Positions 1 to 7,690 of a DNA stretch of 64,000 bases are shown piece by piece. Location: assembly GCA_045430275.1 (NCBI GenBank), contig JAILXU010000011.1, positions 72,457-136,456 of the forward strand. The letters are read 5' to 3'. Positions within the stretch are counted from its first letter, which is position 1, and every line of letters starts with the position of its first letter. This DNA comes from Oceanobacter sp045430275. GTDB lineage: Bacteria; Pseudomonadota; Gammaproteobacteria; Pseudomonadales; Oceanobacteraceae. The notes under the pieces are model-generated. The model was not told the origin of the DNA and ran no database searches. It worked only from the letters and a program-made list of their open reading frames with translations. The translations under genes and the position numbers were made by a program.

Positions 1-1871
1 AAGCCTTCCTGCTCGGCCCTGCGCCCAGCACAGAAAGCTATTTGCGCGCTGACAAGATCATCGAGATCTGTAAGCAATCCGGCGCTCAGGCAGTGCATCC
101 GGGTTACGGCTTCCTGTCCGAAAACACCGGCTTTGCCGAAGCACTGGAAGCCAATGGCATCACCTTTATTGGCCCACCGTCTTCGGCCATTGCGTCCATG
201 GGTTCCAAGGCCGCCGCCAAAGAGATCATGTCACACGCTGACGTACCTCTGGTGCCGGGCTACCACGGCGATGATCAGGAGCCTGCGCTGCTGAAAGCCG
301 AATCTGAAAAATGCGGTTATCCACAACTGCTGAAAGCCGTGGCCGGTGGCGGCGGTAAAGGCATGCGCGTGGTCAACTCGCTGGACGAGTTTGACGAAGC
401 ACTGGTCTCCGCCTGCCGTGAAGCCAAGAACGCCTTTGGCAACCCGGATATGCTGATCGAACGCTACCTGACCCAGCCACGTCACGTCGAAATTCAGGTG
501 TTCTGCGACAAGCACGGCAACGGCATTTATCTGGCCGAGCGTGACTGTTCAGTACAGCGTCGCCACCAGAAAGTCATCGAAGAAGCCCCGGCTCCGGGCC
601 TGTCTGATGACACCCGCAAAGCCATGGGTGAAGCCGCCGTTCGTGCTGCCCAGGCCATCGACTACGTCGGTGCCGGTACGGTGGAATTCCTGTACGACGT
701 TGACGGCTCGTTCTACTTCATGGAAATGAACACCCGTCTGCAGGTCGAACACCCGGTAACGGAAATGATCACCGGTCTGGATCTGGTGGAATGGCAATTG
801 CGCATCGCCGCTGGTTCCGAGCTGCCGATGCAGCAGGACCAACTGGTGCTGCGTGGCCATGCGCTGGAAGCGCGTATCTACGCCGAAGACCCGGACAACG
901 ACTTCCTGCCCGTCACCGGCAACCTGAAGTACCTGCGCACTCCGGCTGAAAACGCCCACGTGCGGGTCGATACCGGCGTTATCGAAGGCGATGAAGTCAG
1001 CATCTACTACGATCCGATGATCGCCAAACTGATCGTCTGGGATGAAAACCGCGAAGCGGCCATCAACCGCATGGTGCAGGCGCTGGAGGATTACCGCATC
1101 GCCGGTATGACCACCAACACCCGCTTCCTGCGTAACCTGGCCGACGCTGCGCCATTCCGTAATCAGGATCTGGACACCGGCTTTATCGAGAAGCACCGCG
1201 ATCTGCTGTTTGCTCCGGCGCGTCTGAACCCGCAGCACTGCCTGGTTCTGGCAGCGGCCTGGTTCCTGGAATCCAGCCGTGCCAACAATGCCGTGCTGGG
1301 CGATGCCTGCTCACCGTTCTCGGCTCAGAACGGCTGGCGTCTGAACCTGCAATACGCCCGTCCAATGACGCTGATCGAAGGCGCAGAAGACAATTCGCAC
1401 GCATTGAGCATCCTGGAGCAGCAGGGCCAGTACGAAATCACGCTGGACGACGCGACCTACCGCGTGTCTGCCGAGCTGGAAGGTGACGACACTCTGCGTG
1501 CCGTGATCAATGGCCACCGTCTGACGGTTCATTGCCATCAGGATGGCGACAACCTGACGTTGTTCCATGAAGGCGAGCAGTTCGCATGCCGTCAGCACCG
1601 CGACACTTTCACCGAAACCGAACAGTCTGGCGATGCCTCTCTGGCCGCTCCGATGAACGGTTCTGTGGTTGCGGTACTGGTTGAGAAAGGTCAGCAGGTC
1701 AGCGAAGGCGAGACGCTGGTGATCATGGAAGCCATGAAGATGGAACACAGCATCAGCGCGCCATACGACGGCGTGGTCGGTGAGATCTTCTTCGACCAGG
1801 GTGATCTGGTGAACGAAGGTGCCGAACTGGTTGCTCTGGATGCCTCAGACAGCACGGCGGAGGGCGAGTAA
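1..1871 (+). CDS. liuD: Methylcrotonyl-CoA carboxylase biotin-containing (alpha) subunit, 5' end missing
   Basis: The reading frame is open from base 3, so the start lies outside the window; about 622 residues are present. It carries a biotin carboxylase domain (carbamoyl-phosphate-synthase-like ATP grasp with a GGGGKGMR loop near base 350, then EMNTRLQVEHPVTE near base 725) and a C-terminal biotinyl domain with the EAMKMEH motif; the biotin-accepting lysine codon is at 1737-1739. The family carboxylates 3-methylcrotonyl-CoA in leucine breakdown together with a carboxyltransferase subunit, probably encoded upstream. The stop overlaps the liuE start by one base (TAATG), which indicates an operon. 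Propionyl- or geranyl-CoA carboxylase subunits look similar; the HMG-CoA lyase gene directly after it is what favours methylcrotonyl-CoA. Confidence 0.88.
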   Translation, partial: AFLLGPAPSTESYLRADKIIEICKQSGAQAVHPGYGFLSENTGFAEALEANGITFIGPPSSAIASMGSKAAAKEIMSHADVPLVPGYHGDDQEPALLKAESEKCGYPQLLKAVAGGGGKGMRVVNSLDEFDEALVSACREAKNAFGNPDMLIERYLTQPRHVEIQVFCDKHGNGIYLAERDCSVQRRHQKVIEEAPAPGLSDDTRKAMGEAAVRAAQAIDYVGAGTVEFLYDVDGSFYFMEMNTRLQVEHPVTEMITGLDLVEWQLRIAAGSELPMQQDQLVLRGHALEARIYAEDPDNDFLPVTGNLKYLRTPAENAHVRVDTGVIEGDEVSIYYDPMIAKLIVWDENREAAINRMVQALEDYRIAGMTTNTRFLRNLADAAPFRNQDLDTGFIEKHRDLLFAPARLNPQHCLVLAAAWFLESSRANNAVLGDACSPFSAQNGWRLNLQYARPMTLIEGAEDNSHALSILEQQGQYEITLDDATYRVSAELEGDDTLRAVINGHRLTVHCHQDGDNLTLFHEGEQFACRQHRDTFTETEQSGDASLAAPMNGSVVAVLVEKGQQVSEGETLVIMEAMKMEHSISAPYDGVVGEIFFDQGDLVNEGAELVALDASDSTAEGE

Positions 1872-2785
1872 TGGCGATGCCGGACTCACTCCCCAAGTCT
1901 GTCCGCATTGTGGAGGTCGGTCCTCGTGACGGCCTCCAGAATGAGCCAGGCGACATCATCCCGACCGCGGTCAAGGTCGAGCTGATCAACCGCCTCGTGG
2001 ATGCCGGACTCAGCTACGTCGAATCCGCCAGCTTTGTGTCGCCCAAATGGGTGCCACAAATGGGCGATGCCACCGACGTGATGCAAACCGTTGAACGCAA
2101 GACTGGTGTGACCTACGCCGCTCTGACGCCCAACCTCAAGGGGCTGGAAGGCGCTATCGCTGCCGGTGTCGACGAAGTGGCCGTGTTCGGTGCATCGTCG
2201 GAGTCTTTCACGCAGAAGAACATCAACTGCTCGATCAAGGAAAGCCTTGAGCGCTTTGTTCCTGTGATCGAACGCGCGCGTGAAGCCAACATCCGGGTGC
2301 GTGGCTACGTCTCCACCGTCATGGGCTGCCCATACGAAGGTGATATCGCTCCGGCACAGGTTGCCAGTGTCTGTCGTGATCTGTACGACATGGGCTGCTA
2401 CGAGATCTCGCTGGGCGATACCATCGGTGTCGGTACACCCATCAAGGCCAAGACGATGCTGGAAGCCGTTGCAGCGGAAATTCCGGTTGAAAAACTGGCG
2501 GCACATTTTCACGATACCTACGGGCAAGCGCTGGCCAACCTGTACGCCGTGATCGAAGAAGGTGTTGCGGTGGTGGATACCTCGGTGGCCGGTCTGGGCG
2601 GTTGCCCATACGCCAAAGGGGCATCTGGCAACGTTGCCACCGAAGACGTGCTGTACATGCTGAACGGTCTGGGTATCCAGACCGGCGTTGATCTGAACAA
2701 GCTGGTACAAACCAGCCACTGGATCACCGCGCAACTGGGCCGCTCCAACGGTTCCAAAGTTGCTTTGGCTCTGGGCTGCGAATAA
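1871..2785 (+). CDS. liuE: Hydroxymethylglutaryl-CoA lyase
   Basis: This 304-residue TIM-barrel protein cleaves HMG-CoA to acetoacetate and acetyl-CoA, the last step of leucine degradation. Visible hallmarks are the N-terminal VGPRDGLQNE segment (Arg19, Asp20), the metal-binding HFHDTYGQA segment near residue 215, and the family signature GLGGCPYAKGASGN with its active-site cysteine at residue 245. Length matches bacterial HMG-CoA lyases. Its start overlaps the liuD stop, so the two are probably translationally coupled. It lacks the regulatory C-terminal domain of the related isopropylmalate synthase encoded at 30660-32210. Confidence 0.93.
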   Translation: MAMPDSLPKSVRIVEVGPRDGLQNEPGDIIPTAVKVELINRLVDAGLSYVESASFVSPKWVPQMGDATDVMQTVERKTGVTYAALTPNLKGLEGAIAAGVDEVAVFGASSESFTQKNINCSIKESLERFVPVIERAREANIRVRGYVSTVMGCPYEGDIAPAQVASVCRDLYDMGCYEISLGDTIGVGTPIKAKTMLEAVAAEIPVEKLAAHFHDTYGQALANLYAVIEEGVAVVDTSVAGLGGCPYAKGASGNVATEDVLYMLNGLGIQTGVDLNKLVQTSHWITAQLGRSNGSKVALALGCE

Positions 2786-2824
2786 CGCCCTGTGGCGGCG
2801 GGGCCAGATCCCGTTGCCCAATTC

Positions 2825-2844
2825 GCCCGCTGCCCGCAGCGGGC
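2825..2844 (+). other. GC-rich hairpin after liuE
   Basis: A perfect 8-bp stem (GCCCGCTG / CAGCGGGC) with a 4-base loop lies 40 bases after the liuE stop. No T-run follows, so it is not a classical intrinsic terminator. It may stabilise the upstream mRNA or attenuate read-through into the next gene. Confidence 0.4.
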
Positions 2845-2906
2845 ACTGACATGGATATAAAAAACAGTCGTCAAATAACAAGAATAACAACGAGGTACAC
2901 AGGAAG

Positions 2907-3488
2907 ATGAAGTCTCAGCCCGACTACATTACCGCACTGGATTTGCCCCTCCCGGAGCGCGACCAGCTCCCTGAGGAATATCAAAAGTACTTTGCGGTCT
3001 GTGATGACAAGCTCGGCATGGTGCCCAATGTTCTGACCGCCTACAGCCAGAACGCAGCCCAGCTCGATGTGTTTTCAAAATTCTATAACGAGCTGATGTT
3101 TGGCGAGAGCGGCCTGACGCCGCTGGAAAAAGAGATGATCGCCGTCGCGGTGTCATCCTCCAACGCCTGCTTTTACTGCCAGGTTGCCCACGGCGCGGCT
3201 GTGCGGGAATACTCCGGTGATCCCAAACTGGGCGAACTGATGGTGATGAACTACCGCGTCGCCGACCTCTCCGAGCGCCATCGCGCCATGCTCGACTTTG
3301 CCGTCAAACTGACCGAAACCCCGAATACCATTGTCGAAACCGACCGCCAGGCCCTGCGAGATGCCGGATTCAGTGATCAGGACATCTGGGACATCGCCAA
3401 CGTGGCCGGTTTCTACAACATGACCAACCGCGTCGCCAGTGCGGTGGACATGCAGCCCAACCCCGAATATCACGCCCTGCATCGCTGA
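2907..3488 (+). CDS. Peroxidase-related protein, carboxymuconolactone decarboxylase (AhpD-like) family
   Basis: This 193-residue protein has the AhpD-type core: Glu-Lys-Glu-Met at residues 74-77, then Cys88-Phe-Tyr-Cys91 and His95, the CxxC-xxx-H arrangement used by alkylhydroperoxidase D-like proteins for thiol-based peroxide reduction. The length fits the uncharacterised peroxidase-related branch rather than true carboxymuconolactone decarboxylase. It lies between liuE (121-bp gap) and an acyl-CoA synthetase (103-bp gap), all on one strand. The substrate is unknown; a role in detoxifying peroxides generated by acyl-CoA oxidation is only inference from position. Confidence 0.8.
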   Translation: MKSQPDYITALDLPLPERDQLPEEYQKYFAVCDDKLGMVPNVLTAYSQNAAQLDVFSKFYNELMFGESGLTPLEKEMIAVAVSSSNACFYCQVAHGAAVREYSGDPKLGELMVMNYRVADLSERHRAMLDFAVKLTETPNTIVETDRQALRDAGFSDQDIWDIANVAGFYNMTNRVASAVDMQPNPEYHALHR

Positions 3489-3591
3489 TGGAGAGCCGGA
3501 TTTCAGGAACCACAATCGCACACCCGGAAAACTTGCGGTCTCCGGGCACCTGTCGCAACAAAAATAACAGACCAACAACAGGGTAATAATC

Positions 3592-5292
3592 ATGACCAAG
3601 CCCAACAAACAGCCCAGCTACACCAGCGGCATCAGCACCACCCCACTGATTGGCATGACCATCGGTGACAAGTTCGACGAAATCGCCGCTCGCTACCCCG
3701 ATAATGATGCACTGATCGTGCGTCACCAGAACCTGCGTTACACCTACGCCGAACTGAAAGATGCCGTTGATCAGGCCGCTCGTGCGTTCCTGGCCGTCGG
3801 CGTCAAGCGTGGCCAGCGTGTCGGCATGTGGTCGCCCAACTGCGCCCAGTGGACGATTACCCAGTTCGCCACGGCGAAAATCGGTGCCATTCTGGTGAAC
3901 ATCAATCCGGCTTACCGCTTGCACGAGCTGGAATACGCCCTGAACCAGTCAGAAGCCACTTATCTGGTCACCGCCGACAGCTTCAAAAGCTCCAACTACA
4001 CCCAGATGCTGTACGAGCTGGCCCCGGAGCTGAAAAACTGCGCACCGGGCGAACTGAACTCCGGCGCACTGCCGAACCTGAAAGGCGTCATCAACCTGGC
4101 GGCTGAACCGCTGGATGGCATGATGCGCTGGGACGATTTTGTCACCCGCAGCTCTGAAGTCAGCGCCGAACAACTGGCGGATGCTCAGGCTGAACTGCAG
4201 TTCGATGATCCGATCAACATCCAGTACACCTCTGGCACCACCGGCTTCCCGAAAGGCGCGGCGCTGTCTCACCACAACATCCTCAACAACGGTTTCTTCG
4301 TTGCCGAGAGCATGAACTTTACCGATCAGGATCGTCTGGTCATTCCTGTGCCTCTGTACCACTGCTTTGGCATGGTGATGGGCAACCTGGGCTGTGTGAC
4401 TCATGGCGCTACCATGATCTATCCGGGTGAAGGTTTCGAGCCACAAGGCGTTCTGGAAGCCGTCGCCGAAGAGCGCGCCACCGCCCTGTACGGCGTACCG
4501 ACCATGTTCATCGCCGAGATGGAACATCCGGGCTTTGAAGAGTACGACGTGTCCACTCTGCGCACCGGCATCATGGCTGGCTCCATCTGCCCGGCGGAAG
4601 TGATGAAAGCGGTGAACTCCAAGCTGAACATGAAAGAAGTTCAGATCGCTTACGGCATGACCGAAACCAGCCCGGTTTCTACCCAGACCGCTGCGGACGA
4701 TCCGTTCGAGAAGCGTGTTACCACCGTAGGCCGTACCCAGCCGCACCTGGAAACCAAGATCGTTGATCCAGCGACCGGCGGCGTGGTACTGCGTGGCGAA
4801 GTAGGCGAGCTGTGTACCCGTGGCTACAGCGTGATGCTGAAGTACTGGAACAACCCGGAAGCCACCGCTGGCTCCATCGACGAAGCGGGCTGGATGCACA
4901 CCGAAGATCTGGCCACCATGGACGAAGAAGGCTACATCCAGATCGTAGGCCGTATCAAAGACATGGTGATCCGTGGCGGCGAGAACGTCTATCCGAAGGA
5001 AATTGAAGAATTCCTGTACACCCACCCATCCGTTTCTGACGTACAGGTAACCGGCGTACCGGACAAGAAATACGGTGAAGAACTGATTGCCTGGGTGAAA
5101 CTGGCACCGGGTGCCGACGAAGTGAACGAAGACGACCTGCGTGCGTTCTGTAAAGGCCAGATCACTCACTTCAAGATTCCACGCTACTTCAAGTTCGTGG
5201 ATGAATTCCCGATGACCGTGACCGGCAAGATCCAGAAGTTCAAGATGCGTGAAATCTCCATCAAGGAACTGGGTCTGGAAGACGAGAAGTAG
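3592..5292 (+). CDS. AMP-binding fatty-acyl-CoA synthetase
   Basis: This 566-residue adenylate-forming enzyme activates a carboxylic acid to an acyl-CoA with ATP. Motifs in order: P-loop YTSGTTGFPKGA near residue 211, YGMTETSPVS near 352, GRIKDMVIRGGENVYPKEIEEF near 455, and the C-terminal catalytic-lysine motif MTVTGKIQKFKMRE near 540. It resembles the medium-chain or branched-chain synthetases found beside leucine/isovalerate operons, so isovalerate or a similar short branched acid is a plausible substrate, but the sequence alone does not show it. A start preceded by AACAGGGTAATAATC gives the expected family N-terminus. Confidence 0.9.
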   Translation: MTKPNKQPSYTSGISTTPLIGMTIGDKFDEIAARYPDNDALIVRHQNLRYTYAELKDAVDQAARAFLAVGVKRGQRVGMWSPNCAQWTITQFATAKIGAILVNINPAYRLHELEYALNQSEATYLVTADSFKSSNYTQMLYELAPELKNCAPGELNSGALPNLKGVINLAAEPLDGMMRWDDFVTRSSEVSAEQLADAQAELQFDDPINIQYTSGTTGFPKGAALSHHNILNNGFFVAESMNFTDQDRLVIPVPLYHCFGMVMGNLGCVTHGATMIYPGEGFEPQGVLEAVAEERATALYGVPTMFIAEMEHPGFEEYDVSTLRTGIMAGSICPAEVMKAVNSKLNMKEVQIAYGMTETSPVSTQTAADDPFEKRVTTVGRTQPHLETKIVDPATGGVVLRGEVGELCTRGYSVMLKYWNNPEATAGSIDEAGWMHTEDLATMDEEGYIQIVGRIKDMVIRGGENVYPKEIEEFLYTHPSVSDVQVTGVPDKKYGEELIAWVKLAPGADEVNEDDLRAFCKGQITHFKIPRYFKFVDEFPMTVTGKIQKFKMREISIKELGLEDEK

Positions 5293-5330
5293 TCGTTCCA
5301 GCAGCAGATTAGCGGATAGCTGATCCGCCT

Positions 5331-5366
5331 CTCGTTCTCATGCTCAGGCATGGGAACGAACCCTTT
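5331..5366. repeat. REP-like hairpin, copy 1
   Basis: The inverted repeat CGTTCTCATGC-tcag-GCATGGGAACG lies 40 bases after the acyl-CoA synthetase stop and is followed by CCCTTTT. It is the same element type as the copies at 5827 and 5893. It may also act as the terminator of the preceding operon. Confidence 0.65.
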
Positions 5367-5382
5367 TCATCCCATCAGAAAA

Positions 5383-5787
5383 TCAGCCCCACTCCTTCCT
5401 GAACGCCACCAATGCCTTCTCCACCACCGGCATCATTCGCACCCGCTTCGACCAGGGTTTCAGCGCCGCTGGCAGCCGACTCAACCAATGACTGTTCGGG
5501 CCGTGGTTATCAATACGCTGCAATGAAAGCTGATAAGTTGTCGGCAGATTCTTCTGGCGCATGACCTCAAGAAAATGCTCCACTTCCTCGACGGAGGCAA
5601 ACATCAATTCCGTACCGGGAACGCTGACAACCAGGAAAGGATAGCCCTTGCAGGGAATCGGTTTGGGCAGCGGTGGTTCAAACTCGCTGGCGTACAGCCA
5701 GACCTCATGATCCAGATGCTTGTGAACCCAGAAGCTCATAGGTGTCGCCGTAAAACAGGGACGATATTCAATACGCCATTTTTTCAT
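5383..5787 (-). CDS. Hypothetical protein, 134 aa
   Basis: I do not recognise this protein. It starts MKKWRIEYRPCF, is rich in proline and aromatic residues in its first half (EFEPPLPKPIPCKGYPFL), and ends with a basic stretch (LKPWSKRVRMMPVVEKAL). There is no signal peptide or membrane segment, so it is probably cytoplasmic. The segment VEEVEHFLEVMRQKNLPTTYQLS, followed by NSHWLSRLP, looks like a folded domain rather than a chance frame. REP-like hairpins lie on both sides (5331-5366; 5827-5854 and 5893-5918). It is not a REP-associated tyrosine transposase: no HUH or catalytic Tyr motif is visible. Confidence 0.6.
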   Translation of the reverse strand: MKKWRIEYRPCFTATPMSFWVHKHLDHEVWLYASEFEPPLPKPIPCKGYPFLVVSVPGTELMFASVEEVEHFLEVMRQKNLPTTYQLSLQRIDNHGPNSHWLSRLPAALKPWSKRVRMMPVVEKALVAFRKEWG

Positions 5788-5826
5788 ATGAATAAACCCT
5801 GTTTCTCGCTCCTATACTCCGCGCTT

Positions 5827-5854
5827 CTCGTTCCCATGCTCCCGCGTGGGAACG
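5827..5854. repeat. REP-like hairpin, copy 2
   Basis: The inverted repeat CGTTCCCATGC-tccc-GCGTGGGAACG lies upstream of the hypothetical gene at 5383-5787. It is nearly identical in sequence and spacing to the copy at 5331, as expected for a dispersed REP element. Confidence 0.7.
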
Positions 5855-5892
5855 TAACGGCTCTGATTTTAACGTTACATCAAGCAAGCATC

Positions 5893-5918
5893 GGCTACCA
5901 CGCCGGAGCGTGGGAGCC
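5893..5918. repeat. REP-like hairpin, copy 3 (variant)
   Basis: GGCT-a-CCACGC-cgga-GCGTGG-g-AGCC is a third hairpin with the same GCGTGGGA core, 38 bases after copy 2. Paired, closely spaced hairpins of this kind are typical of REP doublets. Confidence 0.6.
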
Positions 5919-5945
5919 AGATACCGCAAAACAACTGCCCGATAC

Positions 5946-6281
5946 TCAGGCTTTTTTGACGAACTTGGCGGTGACCATCATTTCACCCACACCATCGACC
6001 TTGCAGTCCAGCTCGTGATCCTTGCCATCAACGATGCGACGAATCAGCGCCTTGGTGCCGATTTTCAATACCTGCGAGCTGCCTTTCACCTTCAGATCTT
6101 TAATCAGCGTCACCTTGTCGCCATCCGCCAACTGCGTGCCATTGGCATCCTTGGCGGTTGGGCTGTCGTCTTCCGCCACTTCCGACGGATTCCATTCATA
6201 GGCGCATTCAGGGCAGATCAACAAATCCTGATCCTGATAAACGTATTCAGAGTTGCATTTTGGGCAAGGAGGCAGAGACAT
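5946..6281 (-). CDS. yjdM: YjdM/PhnA-family zinc-ribbon protein
   Basis: This 111-residue protein has an N-terminal zinc ribbon with cysteines 6, 9, 23 and 26, then the family core (DSPTAKDANG, LADGDKVTLIKDLKVKGSS, IGTKALIRRIV) and the C-terminal MMVTAKFVKKA. Length and motifs match the YjdM family, formerly PhnA. Despite the old name, members are not shown to cleave phosphonates, and the cellular role is unresolved. It is transcribed away from the HNH gene block and has no operon partner here. Confidence 0.9.
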   Translation of the reverse strand: MSLPPCPKCNSEYVYQDQDLLICPECAYEWNPSEVAEDDSPTAKDANGTQLADGDKVTLIKDLKVKGSSQVLKIGTKALIRRIVDGKDHELDCKVDGVGEMMVTAKFVKKA

Positions 6282-6384
6282 AGGCTTGTACTTCTACTGA
6301 TGAATTTGGCGTGGATGGTAATCGCTTGAGGGCGTGTTAGCGAGCCTGCCAAGTCTGGTTTTGCGACGTTAACGCCGCTTACGA

Positions 6385-7182
6385 TCAATTTGAAAGAAAT
6401 ATGTGCTGGTGATGATGGTTCAAGAACGCTTTGTCTGGCTCAAATTTCTCAGGCAATTCAATGGTTTTTCCTTCGTATGCCAACACCGTTTCTTTCAAAA
6501 ACGCATCTGGGCTGTGCTTCAGCATCGGAGAGACAAGCACACTCATATCATCGGCAATGGCCAATAAACCCTGATCAAACGCTCGGTCGTGCAAGACCGA
6601 CAGGCACAGCCCATTACGAGGATTCAGACGATTTTGAGGATCATCTCGCCAAGGCACAATATGACTGGCAATCAAGAATTTAGGATGGGATAAACCGCTG
6701 ATACAACAGCGATTGTCGTAAGCACTGAGCACAGCGTTACGAAATAGATTTTGCCCGACTCTGGCAGTTGTTGTGACAACACGATTTGAACCTTCGTAAC
6801 TGATCACCTCATGCTGAGTTTCCGCCGTTTCATCAATCTCTTGCGTCAGTTCTTTTTGAAGTTCGCCAGACACATCCAATTGCTGAACCACTTGATGGGA
6901 ATGCAGAGAAAAAGCCTCCCAATCAGCATTCATTTCATCCCACATGGAACGATCAGCCGCCGAAGCCCCCGATAAACCAGAACGTCCTGAATTGATAATT
7001 GCTGGATCAAGACTGGCAATATTGGTGAGCTTCATTGCCAATGCGCTCGGTGTGCGGCCAATCAAATTAGCGTAGCGAATGATGTCGGGATTCCGAGAGT
7101 GCATTTTGCCAAAAGGCATGCGGCAGTAGAGATAAAACGCGATCAGTAGTTGTTCTCGTGTCCATCCGTTGGAGCGGGCCAT
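6385..7182 (-). CDS. HNH endonuclease-domain protein (predicted restriction-type nuclease)
   Basis: This 265-residue protein has two parts. Residues 1-90 form the family-specific region (WTREQLLIAFYLYCRMPFGKMHSRNP, GRTPSALAMKLTNIASLDP). Residues 145-215 hold an HNH_2-type domain with ASHIVPW (His174), Asn190 and LHDRAFDQG (His198), preceded by the paired cysteines at 159-160. The family is annotated as predicted restriction endonucleases; DNA cleavage here is inferred, not shown. No methyltransferase gene lies nearby, so a methylation-dependent or stand-alone role is more likely than a classical restriction-modification pair. Two tiny overlapping genes lie just upstream on the same strand. 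Confidence 0.82.
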   Translation of the reverse strand: MARSNGWTREQLLIAFYLYCRMPFGKMHSRNPDIIRYANLIGRTPSALAMKLTNIASLDPAIINSGRSGLSGASAADRSMWDEMNADWEAFSLHSHQVVQQLDVSGELQKELTQEIDETAETQHEVISYEGSNRVVTTTARVGQNLFRNAVLSAYDNRCCISGLSHPKFLIASHIVPWRDDPQNRLNPRNGLCLSVLHDRAFDQGLLAIADDMSVLVSPMLKHSPDAFLKETVLAYEGKTIELPEKFEPDKAFLNHHHQHIFLSN

Positions 7183-7233
7183 AGATTCATTCCAAAAGTC
7201 AGGTTTTATTATTCACAAATAGGTGAGTAAAAA

Positions 7234-7518
7234 TCATTCATCATCAACAACCTCAACAAAGCCTGTCGATGGATTTTCAGTGATTACATACCCCAAACGA
7301 TTAACTACGCTATACCCGCTATTGAGCACCGGCCAATCTTCACCGCTATCGACGTAAGTCCATATTCGACAGGGGTCTTTAGCTAAAATATCCTGAACAT
7401 ATTGCAGCTCACGTCCGCTCAACCCAAATAAGAAACCATCATACGAAGCGCGCTCATCAAAAGGGTTTAATAGAGGTCTAAATTCCTCGACGAACTGAGG
7501 GTTGTCAATCGTTCTCAT
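7234..7518 (-). CDS. Hypothetical small acidic protein, 94 aa
   Basis: I do not recognise a named family. The protein is acidic (ends FVEVVDDE) and has a compact pattern (GRELQYVQDILAKDPCRIWTYVDSG, then NSGYSVVNRLGYVITENP) that looks like a folded alpha/beta domain. Its ATG overlaps the TGA of the upstream mini-gene (ATGA at 7515-7518), a sign of translational coupling. The HNH gene starts 52 bases after its stop. There is no signal peptide or membrane helix. Confidence 0.6.
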   Translation of the reverse strand: MRTIDNPQFVEEFRPLLNPFDERASYDGFLFGLSGRELQYVQDILAKDPCRIWTYVDSGEDWPVLNSGYSVVNRLGYVITENPSTGFVEVVDDE

Positions 7519-7655
7519 GAAACTACCTCTGCCAAGTCTTCAATATCATGTCGCATAGTGACTAAGAGATAAGTTCTAACCTGGGCATAGGCTAATGTCA
7601 AAGATAGTCCAGCATGGTGCGCTGTCATGGAAGGTAATACCGTCATCCAGTACAT
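7515..7655 (-). CDS. Hypothetical mini-gene, about 46 aa
   Basis: A short frame encodes a peptide starting MYWMTVLPSM and ending MRHDIEDLAEVVS. The frame stays open further upstream (to 7739) inside the AEC gene, but the ATG at 7655 clears that gene's stop; ATGs at 7646 and 7628 are alternatives. The main support is the ATGA overlap with the 94-aa gene. No family is recognised. It could also be the degraded tail of a longer gene. Confidence 0.4.
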   Translation of the reverse strand: MYWMTVLPSMTAHHAGLSLTLAYAQVRTYLLVTMRHDIEDLAEVVS

Positions 7656-7690
7656 GGATGTGATTGCCTGTCCGTTCCTGCTTGATCTTA

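Noticed and set aside
549..1238. 229-aa open frame antisense to liuD
   Set aside because: Antisense to a conserved biotin carboxylase domain; no own features.
3949..5169. 406-aa open frame antisense to the acyl-CoA synthetase gene
   Set aside because: It mirrors a well-supported gene, has no domain or start signal, and shows the His/Gln/Val-rich composition typical of antisense frames in GC-rich genes.
5383..5787. REP-associated tyrosine transposase (RAYT)
   Set aside because: The gene is flanked by REP-like hairpins, but the protein has no HUH motif or catalytic Tyr region and is too short.
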